Assembly (NCBI GenBank): GCA_016933255.1
Contig: JAFGBF010000018.1
Span: 1-64,000, forward strand
Length of the DNA: 64,000 bases
Source of the DNA: Candidatus Krumholzibacteriota bacterium
GTDB lineage: Bacteria > Krumholzibacteriota > Krumholzibacteriia > Krumholzibacteriales > Krumholzibacteriaceae
Direction of reading: 5' to 3'
In this document: positions 10,011 to 20,070 of the stretch, piece by piece
How the letters are laid out: each line of letters opens with the position of its first letter
Numbering within the stretch: the first letter of the stretch is position 1
The notes under the pieces: model-generated
The model's input: only the letters and a program-made list of their open reading frames with translations
Told to the model about the DNA's origin: nothing
Databases searched by the model: none
Made by a program: the position numbers and the translations under genes

Positions 10011-10344
10011 ATTACTGACCCTCCCAGGCAGTGAACCCTTGTCAGCGCAGGCGAAAAAGCTCGAAGGCGGTCTGCCGACGAGTATAATCCGCTTTTTGAT
10101 TTATTATAAATACCCCTTAAGATGCGCGATTATCATACCGCGGCAGGAAGGCCCGGGTCAAGGATTATTCTCAAGGATACGACCCAGTAAACGGGTTCAT
10201 CGAGAGGTCAGGGCCGAAGGGTCATGAATAATAAGCCACTGTCCCCCTGGTCGATTCCATCAGCCTGAAACCGCCCAACATTCTGTTTTCATATGACTGG
10301 AAATCTGTTACAATCGCAGCCTGGCGAAAGGAGAGTAAAAAATC

Positions 10345-11496
10345 ATGAAAAAAATCATAGTCTTTCTGTTGTCGGTCGTTCTTTTATTCTGTTCGTGCGG
10401 TAAATCTGACAATCCTGCCAGCCCTGATGATGAGACAAGCTACACTTTTGACCAGTACCAGTATATAAACACAGAGGGAGGAGCAGATTTCGAGTTCTTT
10501 GCTCTCGGTGGTGAATCATATCTGGCCGTTGCAAATGCTGTAAAGGAATCGTCAGTGAATATTGAATCGAAGATATACATTTGGGATGGTTCATACTTCG
10601 TTGATTTTCAGTCGATCCTTACAAACAAGGCGTCCGACATGAAATTTTTCTCGATCGGATCGGACCTTTATCTGGTTGTGGCTAACCTGTACAATGGAAG
10701 TACCCGTAATATCGATTCGAAGATATACAGATGGAACGGCTCCTCATTTGTGGAATTCCAGTCTATCCCGACGAGCGGTGCGTACGACTGGGAATACTTT
10801 TCAATCGGGACGGATTCTTACTTAGCGGTTGCAAACAGTGAAAATGACGAAACTTACAATATCGATTCAAAGATATACAAGTGGAATGGCTCTTCTTTTG
10901 TGGAATTCCAGTCTATTCCGACACACTACGCATCTGACTGGGAGTGTTTTTCGATAGGGACTGATTTCTACCTCGCCGTTGCGAATGGATCGGATGGGGT
11001 TAGCGGCAATATCGATTCGGAGATATATAAGTGGAACGGCGCCCTGTTCGAAGAATTCCAGTCGATTCCGACAAACAGTGCTAAAGACTGGGAGGCATTC
11101 GAAATAGGTACAGATATCTATCTTGCAGTAGCCAATTACAGTGATGATGACTCGCAGGAGATCGATTCCAGGATATACAGGTGGAATGGCGCTTTGTTTG
11201 TAGAATTCCAGTCGATCCCGACCGAAGGGGCAGCTGATCTGGAATTCTTTTCCGTCGATACCTTCTCATTTCTGGTTGTGGCAAATTACTCCAGTGAGAT
11301 TTCCCGCATCACTGATTCGAAGATCTATCTATGGGATGGGGCATACTTCTCCGAGCATCAGGCTGTTTTAACGAGTGGGGCTGTAGACTGGGCTTTTTTT
11401 CAGATAGATGGAGATCCGTTTTTGGCTTGCGCTAATCTATACGACGGGTCGACGCACAATCTGAACTCGATAATCCTCAAAGGCAGTGAAGAATGA
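10345..11496 (+). CDS. Lipoprotein with seven EPTP/EAR-type repeats (predicted seven-bladed propeller)
   Basis: Lipobox LLFCSCGKS; seven ~50-aa units of type FQSIPTxxAxDWExFxIGTDxYLAVANxxxxxxxxIDSKIYxWNGxxFxE. Confidence 0.8.
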   Translation: MKKIIVFLLSVVLLFCSCGKSDNPASPDDETSYTFDQYQYINTEGGADFEFFALGGESYLAVANAVKESSVNIESKIYIWDGSYFVDFQSILTNKASDMKFFSIGSDLYLVVANLYNGSTRNIDSKIYRWNGSSFVEFQSIPTSGAYDWEYFSIGTDSYLAVANSENDETYNIDSKIYKWNGSSFVEFQSIPTHYASDWECFSIGTDFYLAVANGSDGVSGNIDSEIYKWNGALFEEFQSIPTNSAKDWEAFEIGTDIYLAVANYSDDDSQEIDSRIYRWNGALFVEFQSIPTEGAADLEFFSVDTFSFLVVANYSSEISRITDSKIYLWDGAYFSEHQAVLTSGAVDWAFFQIDGDPFLACANLYDGSTHNLNSIILKGSEE

Positions 11497-11545
11497 TCGG
11501 ATCCTGAATCAGATCACCGTACAGGATATCTGTCAGGCCGGTCTT

Positions 11546-12253
11546 TCATGCCTGGCCGCCTGCGAAGCGGTATCCGACGCCCCAAACGGTGAGGATGTGC
11601 TCCGGAGACCCCGGATCTTTCTCGATCTTCGATCTGAGCCTGTTTATGTGTGAATTGATCGTGTGCTCGTAGACCTCGGCATCATCATCCCACAAGAGGT
11701 TCAGGATATCTCTTCTTGTGTATGCTCTTCCGGTATGTGATGCGAGGGTGCTGAGTATGTTGAACTCGGTGACGGTAAGTTCGACAGTGCGTCCGTCGAC
11801 AGTGACCTGCCTTTTGAGCGTGTCGATAATGAGATTGTCCGATTCGATGACGAGGTCCCTTGTTCTGTTCATGGCGTTGCGTTCGGCCCGTTTTAACCTT
11901 CTTATGACCATACGGATACGGATTATCAGTTCAGAGGTCTTGAAAGGCGCCGCGATATAGTCGTCGCACCCTATTTCGAGGGCTTCTGCGAGATTGCAAT
12001 CGTTTTTCCTGTCGCAGACCAGTATTATCGGGGTGTTATGATCGATAGACCTGATCCATTTACAGAACCGTATATTGGAACTGCTCCAACGGACCAGGAC
12101 CATTGCATATCGGGTCCTGTTATACGCTTCCCTGGCCGGATCCGGTTCTGATATACCCACGGGGTCGAAACCTGCCCGCCTGAGAGGTTCCATAAATTCA
12201 TCGAGTTTTTCCCTGTCACCGGAGATAACGAGGATCTTGTCATTCTTTTTCAT
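11546..12253 (-). CDS. OmpR/PhoB-like winged-helix response regulator with degenerate receiver domain
   Basis: C-terminal wHTH (LTVTEFNILSTLASHTGRAYTRRDILNLLW...HTINSHINRLRSKIE...VWGVGYRF); N-terminal receiver-like fold with acidic pocket and phospho-Asp positions replaced. Confidence 0.85.
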   Translation of the reverse strand: MKKNDKILVISGDREKLDEFMEPLRRAGFDPVGISEPDPAREAYNRTRYAMVLVRWSSSNIRFCKWIRSIDHNTPIILVCDRKNDCNLAEALEIGCDDYIAAPFKTSELIIRIRMVIRRLKRAERNAMNRTRDLVIESDNLIIDTLKRQVTVDGRTVELTVTEFNILSTLASHTGRAYTRRDILNLLWDDDAEVYEHTINSHINRLRSKIEKDPGSPEHILTVWGVGYRFAGGQA

Positions 12254-12338
12254 CTTTTCCCGCCGTTTAACAGCTATCGGCAGATTTCAAGCGGAATCCG
12301 CCGTACCAGTGCTTCTAGCATATTTTATGACAGGTTGG

Positions 12339-12376
12339 ATAAAAATAATGCGAGGCGGATCGATTTCCGCCTCGCA
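12339..12376 (-). terminator. Rho-independent terminator for the PAD-like gene pair
   Basis: TGCGAGGCGGA...TCCGCCTCGCA stem; U-rich tract (ATTATTTTTAT) on the minus strand. Confidence 0.75.
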
Positions 12377-12407
12377 CAAGCAAATATGCGATAATGGGTC
12401 TGAACGG

Positions 12408-14183
12408 TCACCGAAGTAGAATCATCTTTTTCGATTCTATTCCCGACTCGGTCTTCAACTCGTAGAAATATACCCCCGAGTTCAAAGAGCCGCCGTTTGA
12501 GTCTTTTCCGTTCCATTCGAATACGTGGTCGCCCATCGATGTGACAGCGTCCAACAGACGTGCTACTTCCCTGCCTGATGCGTCGAAGACCCTCAGGGTC
12601 ACATGGCCGTCCGAGGGAAGATAGAAAGTGATCGTCGTCGATGGATTGAACGGGTTGGGATAATTCTGCTTCAGAGAGAAAGCCATGGCAGGCGTCTCGG
12701 ATCCGGTGGTCGTAGAGGATACTCCCGTATTGAAAGAATAGACCACTTCCGGAGCGCCAATAGGCCTTGTAACTGTTCTTCCGCTGTTGTCCTCGGCGTG
12801 AACATAGTACTCTACATCGACTTCATCCGCCTGTTTCGGAATGTCGCCGGTATATGTGTCAGGCTGGGCGCCGGCTACCATCGCTACAGGGTTGAATGGA
12901 GTCTCTCCTGCCAGTCTCCAGTAGAGGACAGGCGAACCGGTCACAAGCCCTGTCTCGCTTCTATCGTCTACAAGAATGGTGACAGCGTAGTCGCCGCTGT
13001 TGTCCTCAAGATCCTGTACAGGATCTGCATCGATAACGAGCATACCGGCGTCATGGATCTCCAGCACACGGCAATGGATCGCGTCATCGGTCAGGAAGGC
13101 TCCCGGAAATCCAAGGACTTCGTATCCCGGCATAGCCGCTGCATAGGAGGCGAGCGCCGCTGCGTCTTCGTCTTCGTCCTTTTCGTACATGGGAACGTAG
13201 ACCTTGTCATTGAGGATAAGGGAGTTGGTGTAGCCGGCAACCGAGTTTTTAATTATCTGTCCGCAGAAGACCCTGACGATGTTGTACGGCCTGCCGTAAC
13301 AGTTCGTGAGGGTTTCGAGAGTAGCTACATTAGCCTCGAGCGATGCATAGTCTTCATGGTCAGGCAATACTTCCTTTACAAGAATCGTTTCTTCGTTCAG
13401 AAGCTTGGCCCAGCAATCGATGTGGTGGATACCTTCCAGCGATATGTCGGGGAGCACATTGTACTGCGTAATTCCAAGATAATCCTCCATCACCTGGCAG
13501 ACGTCCTCATAGGTCAGCGTCGGATTTTCGGTGAGGATCAGATCGGTCGAAAAGGCTATCCCGTGGCCGTCGGACATGAAGTTTCCTCCGGATGCTATCA
13601 GGTCGGTACCATAAACAGGTACTCCCAGTTCTGTACCCACGGTATAGCTTGCAGCATCATCTTCGGGCCTGGGTCTGTTATAAACGTGATCTACCAGTCC
13701 ATACGAGCCGTCCGAAAAAATCGATATCGGGCCGTAATCCCTGGTCCAGACCGAATTGGTCGTGCATAGTATGAACTGGACGTTATCCATGTTGATGCCC
13801 GCTGCGAACATGTAGTCATAGGCGTCTGGCTGTTCGATGGCCGTGCACAGTGTATATATGATGACGTCACCGGACATATCCAGTATCATGCTTGCAGGTA
13901 TTCCGAAATCATATCCGTCGAACCTGATCAGTACGCCGGTAGAGGGTTCCCACTGCGCAGGCTGCCTTACCAGGGCCGAAGGTGCAGGGGTCGCGGTTTC
14001 GATCAATCCGATCTCATTGATTCTAAGGAGTTCCTCCTCTGTCATGTGATGTGGCAGGTTGTTGCCTTCAAGGATCCCATCCTGAGAGTAGGATTCTGCA
14101 GGCAGTGTGGCGAGAAAGAATGTGCTCAAAAGAAGCACAACAGCGAGATAAGATAGGTTAAACCTATCTGCACGAAACGACAC
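12408..14183 (-). CDS. Secreted peptidylarginine deiminase (PAD_porph-like / agmatine deiminase superfamily) with C-terminal sorting-like domain
   Basis: VWTRDYGP, GGNFMSDG, HIDCWAKLL, TNSLILNDKVYVP, AIHCR catalytic signature; C-terminal QNYPNPFNPSTTI...GVYFYELKTESGIESKKMILLR. Confidence 0.88.
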   Translation of the reverse strand: MSFRADRFNLSYLAVVLLLSTFFLATLPAESYSQDGILEGNNLPHHMTEEELLRINEIGLIETATPAPSALVRQPAQWEPSTGVLIRFDGYDFGIPASMILDMSGDVIIYTLCTAIEQPDAYDYMFAAGINMDNVQFILCTTNSVWTRDYGPISIFSDGSYGLVDHVYNRPRPEDDAASYTVGTELGVPVYGTDLIASGGNFMSDGHGIAFSTDLILTENPTLTYEDVCQVMEDYLGITQYNVLPDISLEGIHHIDCWAKLLNEETILVKEVLPDHEDYASLEANVATLETLTNCYGRPYNIVRVFCGQIIKNSVAGYTNSLILNDKVYVPMYEKDEDEDAAALASYAAAMPGYEVLGFPGAFLTDDAIHCRVLEIHDAGMLVIDADPVQDLEDNSGDYAVTILVDDRSETGLVTGSPVLYWRLAGETPFNPVAMVAGAQPDTYTGDIPKQADEVDVEYYVHAEDNSGRTVTRPIGAPEVVYSFNTGVSSTTTGSETPAMAFSLKQNYPNPFNPSTTITFYLPSDGHVTLRVFDASGREVARLLDAVTSMGDHVFEWNGKDSNGGSLNSGVYFYELKTESGIESKKMILLR

Positions 14184-14359
14184 TGGCTTACCTCCGTCGA
14201 AAAAGTAAAAAGAACGCGAAAAGAAACAATTTGGGCTAATAATACCACCAAATAATCACGGAATCATCACGATTACTCTCGAGTATCACACCCATTACTT
14301 TATAATTTACAATCTATTCAACAGATTACATGGTAATCTGAATTAGATAATGGTTGACA

Positions 14360-16105
14360 TTATCTGATTAATATCATTTTACGCGTTTCGTGCAAACTTC
14401 CGGATCTCAGCGAATAGAAATAGATTCCCGATTCCACGCGTCTTCCATTACTGCTGATTCCGATCCATTCCACAGTATGGCTGCCTTTCTCACGGACGCC
14501 GTCAACCAGCCGGGCTACTTCACGGCCGTTCACGTCAAATACGGCCAGGGTCGTCTGGTCCGTTGCGGGAAGAGAGAACCGGATTATCGTGGACGGGTTG
14601 AACGGGTTTGGATAGTTTTGCTCGAGAGCGAAAGTACCCGAGGGAGTCTCGGCGCCGGTGACATTATCCTCCCCGGTATAGAAACTGTAAAATGCGTTCG
14701 GAGAAGATACAGGCCTTGTGCGCCTCCGTCCGCTCATGTCTTTTGCGAGTACGTAATACTCGACATTCGAATCTTCCGGCTGCATCGGGATATAGGCCTC
14801 GAACGAATCAGTGCTCAAAATGGCCTGCAAAGCTACTGCGTTGAAATCTTCCTCGCCGCTGAGCCTCCAGAAGACCAGCAGTGAATCGCCTACGAGCCCA
14901 GCCTCACTCCTGTCGTCGATAAGCGCCGTCACACGGTAGCCGTTCCGGTTGGATTCGAGATCCTGCAGAGGATCAGTATCGACTATGAGCATATGCCTGT
15001 CATGGACCCCCATAGCCCGGCAGTGTATGGCGTCGTCATCGAGCCATGATCCTTCATATCCGAGGACCTCGTACCCGGGCATGGCAGCTCTGTATGCGTC
15101 GAGAGCAGCTTCGTCGGTGCTGATGTCGAAGGTCGGGACGAATACCTTGTCGTTCAGGATGATCGAATTCGTGTACGCGGCAACATCGTCTTTCCTCAAC
15201 TGTCCGCAGAATACCCGGACAACATTGTACGGTCTGCCATAGCAGTTCGTCAGCGTCTCCAGGTAGTCGACATTTGCCTCCAGTGCGTCATAATGCGGAT
15301 GGTCTGAAGCTACTTCCTTGACCATTATTGTCTCTTCATTCAGGAGTTTCGCCCAGCAATCGATGTGGTGGATCCCGTCTGGTGCTATGTCAGGGACGAC
15401 TACATACTCGGTAATGCCAAGATAATCCTCCATATACTGCTCGATCTGTTCATGCGTGAGGGTCAGATTCTCATCCCAGACAAGTTCGGTCGAAAACCCC
15501 TTTCCGTGTCCGTCCGCCATGTAGTTTCCGCCTGTATGAAGAAGATCCGTTCCGTATACATCGGCGCTCCATTCAGTCCCGAGGACCCAGTTTACAAGAT
15601 CGTCATCCGGGCGCGGACGGTTGTATATGTGATCAACGATACCCCAGACCCCGTCGGCGAATATGAACTGCGGCCCGTAGTCGCGGGTCCAGATCGAATT
15701 GGTCGCAGCGAATATGAATTCGACATTCGCCATGTTGACGCCGCCGTTTGACATTGCGTTGTATGCGTTGCTTTCCTGATCTTCAATAAGGACGACATAG
15801 ACTATAAGGTCTTCCGAGTATTCGGCCAGGATCTCGTAGGGGAGGCCGAATCCCATGTCATATCTGACGATTACCCCTGTGACAGGTTCCCACTCGGCGC
15901 ACTGCCTTACAGGAACTGCTGGCGGAGGAGTCAGTATCTGCTCAAGCCCGATCTCGTCGATCCTCGTAAGTTCCTCATCTGTAAGATGGATGGGGAGCCC
16001 TTTCTCCTCAGCCTGATCTGTCTGGGCCTGGATCGCGGGAGCGGTAAGTGATATCAATGTGAATGCGGCGAATAAAAGAAAAAATCCCTCGATATTTCGT
16101 TGCAC
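14360..16105 (-). CDS. Second peptidylarginine-deiminase-like paralogue with C-terminal sorting-like domain
   Basis: Same motifs as the neighbour (IWTRDYGP, GGNYMADG, HIDCWAKLL, AIHCRAMG); C-terminal QNYPNPFNPSTIIRF...GIYFYSLRSGSLHETRKMILIR. Confidence 0.88.
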   Translation of the reverse strand: MQRNIEGFFLLFAAFTLISLTAPAIQAQTDQAEEKGLPIHLTDEELTRIDEIGLEQILTPPPAVPVRQCAEWEPVTGVIVRYDMGFGLPYEILAEYSEDLIVYVVLIEDQESNAYNAMSNGGVNMANVEFIFAATNSIWTRDYGPQFIFADGVWGIVDHIYNRPRPDDDLVNWVLGTEWSADVYGTDLLHTGGNYMADGHGKGFSTELVWDENLTLTHEQIEQYMEDYLGITEYVVVPDIAPDGIHHIDCWAKLLNEETIMVKEVASDHPHYDALEANVDYLETLTNCYGRPYNVVRVFCGQLRKDDVAAYTNSIILNDKVFVPTFDISTDEAALDAYRAAMPGYEVLGYEGSWLDDDAIHCRAMGVHDRHMLIVDTDPLQDLESNRNGYRVTALIDDRSEAGLVGDSLLVFWRLSGEEDFNAVALQAILSTDSFEAYIPMQPEDSNVEYYVLAKDMSGRRRTRPVSSPNAFYSFYTGEDNVTGAETPSGTFALEQNYPNPFNPSTIIRFSLPATDQTTLAVFDVNGREVARLVDGVREKGSHTVEWIGISSNGRRVESGIYFYSLRSGSLHETRKMILIR

Positions 16106-16384
16106 AAGTCACCCTCCAGATGTAATCCGGGATTTCAGAAAAACATTATTTAATGCTTATTATAAGGCTAAAATATCACGAAATTATCACAGGACAGAAA
16201 TTCTGTTCCCAGGGGTTTTTCAGTGCGGTCGATGTCGTGGGAGCAGCGCGGCTTCTTCAAGAGCAGAAGCTCATCCGGGGCTGGATATGGGCGCCGGGCA
16301 GTCAAAGATGAAACTTCACTGTAACTTGTGTGTTCAATAGGCCGACTGTATTATATACTGAGGACAGGTTCAGCATGATTTCAC

Positions 16385-17305
16385 TTGAAGGATATCGTCT
16401 TGCGAGGTAAAAGGTTACAATTGATATCCTTTGCCATTTCGGTAGCAGTACATCTTTTGCTGCTGATCCTGTACAGACCGCTTGCCCTGATCAGCCTTTC
16501 CCCGGACAATGTCGATCCGCCGATCGCCGCCCCCCGGCCGATCGTCTTGCAGCTGATCGAGACGCCTGACGACGCCATCAGGCAAAGGCCCGATGAGGCG
16601 GATCAGTTTTCCGATAAGGACGCTGTCGCAAGGAACGAAAAGCGTCCGGAGGATATTCCCGAGGGAGAAGCATACATTGAGGGATCAAGCGGCCACAAAG
16701 TGTTCAGGGGGGATATCTCTCCATCGTCACCTGCGGATCTTCGCGATGGTCCCGGACAGCCGCAGCGGGCAGATCGGGATGAGGGAAAAGAAGACGATGA
16801 CACGGAGATGGAAAGACCGACCGATATGGTGATAAGGGTGCATCAGGACCTTGACGAGATATTCAGAAAAAGAAGTCTGTCATCCCCTCAGAAAAGCAGC
16901 GGCCGGCGGAGTTCTCAGGGCCCTTCTTTCAGTGACGATGCTGATTTCGATCAGCGCAAAGAGGCGGCCGGTGCGCTGGGCGGAATCACCATGAACACAT
17001 ACGACTGGAACTTCGCATCGTATATCCTGGAGATGAAAAGGAAACTCAGGTCGAACACCCATCCGCCAGGCGCTTTTTCACCACTGGGCCTGATAGAGGG
17101 AAAGACGGTACTCACCTTCAGGGTCATGCCGGACGGAAGGGTGGCAGACCTAAACGTGATCGAGTATACAGGTGACAGAACGCTGATGGAGACGAGTGTC
17201 GATGCGGTGGAGGGGTCTTCTCCCTTCCGTCCCCTTCCTTCCGACTTTCCGATGGATTACCTGGAATTGACCTGGACATTCATATTCTACGTTTACAGGA
17301 GGTAG
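16385..17305 (+). CDS. TonB-family energy transducer
   Basis: N-terminal TM, charged linker, C-terminal TonB-like domain (GKTVLTFRVMPDGRVADLNVIEYTGD...); directly upstream of exbB/exbD-like genes. Confidence 0.75.
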   Translation: MKDIVLRGKRLQLISFAISVAVHLLLLILYRPLALISLSPDNVDPPIAAPRPIVLQLIETPDDAIRQRPDEADQFSDKDAVARNEKRPEDIPEGEAYIEGSSGHKVFRGDISPSSPADLRDGPGQPQRADRDEGKEDDDTEMERPTDMVIRVHQDLDEIFRKRSLSSPQKSSGRRSSQGPSFSDDADFDQRKEAAGALGGITMNTYDWNFASYILEMKRKLRSNTHPPGAFSPLGLIEGKTVLTFRVMPDGRVADLNVIEYTGDRTLMETSVDAVEGSSPFRPLPSDFPMDYLELTWTFIFYVYRR

Positions 17306-17306
17306 C

Positions 17307-17966
17307 ATGGAATTTATCAACGAATTGCAGAACGGCGGGATTATAATGTATCCCCTTCTTCTCGGATCGGTAATTGCCCTGGCGATCGTGATAGAGAGGG
17401 CATTCTGTCTGAGGAAGAAAAATGTGCTTGTGGCGGAGATCGTCACGGCGATCGAAAAGATCGAGAGCGTAGAGGATATCAAGGTCGCAGAGAGGATATG
17501 TGAAGCCAACCCCGGCCCCTTTGCCAACATAGTCCTGGTAGCTCTGAAGAACAGGGACCTTGTAATCGACGAACTCAAGGATGCGATCCTCGACCAGGGG
17601 AGGCAGGAGATAAGGACCCTGGAACGCGGAATCGTAGCTCTTGAGACGATAGCTGCCGTGGCTCCGCTGCTCGGGCTTATGGGTACGGTACTGGGGATGA
17701 TAAAGGTCTTCAACGTGATCTCCGAACAGGGGATAGGGCAGGCCAGCGTTCTCTCGGGGGGGATCTCCGAGGCGCTTATCACAACCGTGACCGGGCTCGC
17801 CGTCGGTATCCCGGCTCTTGTCGCGTACAATTTTCTCGCTAACAAGGCGGAGAGCCTGGTCCTCGATATCGAGAAGTACTCGTCCGGGCTGCTGCGCAAT
17901 ATCAGATTAACAAAGGCGGGAGATGCCGGATCACTTTCTGCCGGCGGAGGGAAGGAGGCGGGCTGA
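17307..17966 (+). CDS. exbB: MotA/TolQ/ExbB proton channel family protein
   Basis: LETIAAVAPLLGLMGTVLGMIKVF...GISEALITTVTGLAVGIPALVAYNF. Confidence 0.92.
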   Translation: MEFINELQNGGIIMYPLLLGSVIALAIVIERAFCLRKKNVLVAEIVTAIEKIESVEDIKVAERICEANPGPFANIVLVALKNRDLVIDELKDAILDQGRQEIRTLERGIVALETIAAVAPLLGLMGTVLGMIKVFNVISEQGIGQASVLSGGISEALITTVTGLAVGIPALVAYNFLANKAESLVLDIEKYSSGLLRNIRLTKAGDAGSLSAGGGKEAG

Positions 17967-18370
17967 TGCAGTTCAGCGAGAAACTCAAAAGGCGCGTGAT
18001 CATAAGTGTGACATCACTCATCGATGTGATGTTCCTTCTGCTGATCTTTTTCATGGTGACATCGACCTTCATTGAACAGCCGGGGATGAAGCTCGATCTT
18101 CCCTCAGCCCAAAACGCAGAGACGACTGTTACTCAAAAAATGGTCTTGTTCATAAATTCCGATAACGATATGATCTTCGGCGGACGCATCGTACCCGCAG
18201 ACAGCCTCGATTCGGTTATGCGAAAAGCTGCCTCAGATTCAAAAGATGGCACTCTCGTGCTCAACGCTGATAAGACGGTTCAGCATGGTACTGTGATCCG
18301 GGTCATGGATGCCGCAAAAAGGTCGGGTATGAAGAGGCTCGTAGTCGGAACAAAGGATGATGGGAAGTGA
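17966..18370 (+). CDS. exbD: ExbD/TolR family protein
   Basis: TSLIDVMFLLLIFFMVTSTF TM with conserved Asp; start overlaps the exbB stop. Confidence 0.92.
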   Translation: MQFSEKLKRRVIISVTSLIDVMFLLLIFFMVTSTFIEQPGMKLDLPSAQNAETTVTQKMVLFINSDNDMIFGGRIVPADSLDSVMRKAASDSKDGTLVLNADKTVQHGTVIRVMDAAKRSGMKRLVVGTKDDGK

Positions 18371-18447
18371 GAAATCCCTGAAAGAGCAGGTCTTGCGGGG
18401 CACGCGGGATCAATTGAAGGAAAGCATCTGCCGGGATCAGCGGTATT

Positions 18448-19827
18448 TCAGGATCCTGTGAAATGGTTTGAGACGATCCATGTGTACGAGTGGATGATAA
18501 ACAGCAGGACGAGTGATACGAGAATCTTCGTTTTTACTTTCATCTTTCCGCCCTTGAGGAGATTGTATCCGGTAAATATCGAAAATGGGATCGAAACATT
18601 TGCGAACATATTCCAGTCATTGTAGACGCCCAGCCTTGCTTCCCAGATAAATATATATCCCATCATGAACACGCACGCGACCGCCATGTAAATATTGAAA
18701 TCGTCCCACTCTATCAGACCGAAGAGAAGCAGGGGGACGACAAGTATCAGGGCCGGGACCAAAAGAAACAGCAGATTGAATATCTTCAGATAATAGCTGA
18801 CTGACGGCCTGGCAAGCATCCGGAGTATATGGCCCCCGTGGCCGAAGGCATGGCTCCGCCAGAAAAGATCGCTTATCGGAAGGTGTTTTAAGTGGAAGAA
18901 CAGCAGGGTAAGGCCGATGATAAGAACAAAGCTCGCAATTCCCGACCAGATCTCCCTGTAGTGCCGCTTTTTTAACTCGAGCCAGTAGAGAAACGCAAGC
19001 GAGGGTAGTAAAAATCCGGCAAGGAGATGGAATGTCATGGCGACCGCCAGTATCGATGATGGAAGTGCTATATGCCGCCTGTCCCTGATATAAGCGAGTG
19101 AAAAACAAAAATACAGAAGGATGAAGATAGCTGTTAAGGTATAATTTTCCACATCGCCGAAAAAGATCTGCATATAACCGCCGCTGATGATAATGAGAAA
19201 CAGCCCCAGGGGGTTTGAAGGCAGGAGTTTTTTGCAGAATCGAAGAAGAAAGAAGATGAATGCGCCGCCCGCGATCGATGACATTACCTGGTATGAAAAG
19301 GTTACGCTCCACCCCCAGAAACGGTTCGTGTAATACCAGAAACGCGAATGCACGTAAAGTTCCCACATCTCATCGTGCGTGACATGGGCTCCTGTCGCCG
19401 CCACATCCCTGTGGAATTTTTCAGCAAAGGCCCGTCCGTCGTAGTTGATGAAATTGTTTCTGAGCAAAAGGAAAAGGATCACGCACAATATTCCGAGGAT
19501 GATTATATGTATTGTCTTTGAGAAAAGCGCTTTCTCGATCTTTTCAGCCAGCGCGTGTATCCGGAGGCTGAACCGACCGTATATCAGAAGAAAAACGACG
19601 AGGAAACACAGGATGATGACCGCATGCCCCGCTTCGAGAGAGCTCAGCTGACTGAATCCGAAGAGGTCATACTGTATCGAATCAAAATGCGGCAGAACGA
19701 AACCGGCTATGACGAGGCACGCGGCATAGGCGAAGATCACGACAGCGCAGAACGCGCTCTTGGTGCCGTCACACCACAGATACCTTGCGGCTCTTTTAAT
19801 AGCTGAAGCTTCTACTTCTGTTTTCAT
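18448..19827 (-). CDS. Polytopic membrane protein (possible glycosyltransferase-C-like)
   Basis: Many hydrophobic TM segments; no catalytic motif I can assign. Confidence 0.6.
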   Translation of the reverse strand: MKTEVEASAIKRAARYLWCDGTKSAFCAVVIFAYAACLVIAGFVLPHFDSIQYDLFGFSQLSSLEAGHAVIILCFLVVFLLIYGRFSLRIHALAEKIEKALFSKTIHIIILGILCVILFLLLRNNFINYDGRAFAEKFHRDVAATGAHVTHDEMWELYVHSRFWYYTNRFWGWSVTFSYQVMSSIAGGAFIFFLLRFCKKLLPSNPLGLFLIIISGGYMQIFFGDVENYTLTAIFILLYFCFSLAYIRDRRHIALPSSILAVAMTFHLLAGFLLPSLAFLYWLELKKRHYREIWSGIASFVLIIGLTLLFFHLKHLPISDLFWRSHAFGHGGHILRMLARPSVSYYLKIFNLLFLLVPALILVVPLLLFGLIEWDDFNIYMAVACVFMMGYIFIWEARLGVYNDWNMFANVSIPFSIFTGYNLLKGGKMKVKTKILVSLVLLFIIHSYTWIVSNHFTGS

Positions 19828-20070
19828 CCCTGTTTTGTCCCCGCATCGGTGGTCTACCGGGCGATTGTACTACTGCCGCGATGATTTTTCAATCTTTAAA
19901 CTGATGGATGATGATTATCAGAAGGATCTGCGGGAATTTGCTGGAAATGTCACTGCGAAGCGGCCCGATCCGGTTGAATCCCGAAACTTATAGAGTCAAC
20001 CGGATCGGACAGCAACATTCTAATCGGTCATAAAAGCCCTTAGTCTCAAGTCAAAACTACCTTACCTGCC

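Noticed and set aside
12603-13769. 388-aa plus-strand ORF antisense to the first PAD-like gene
   Set aside because: No recognisable domain and no plausible RBS; lies fully antisense to a well-supported CDS. Treated as a shadow ORF from codon bias.
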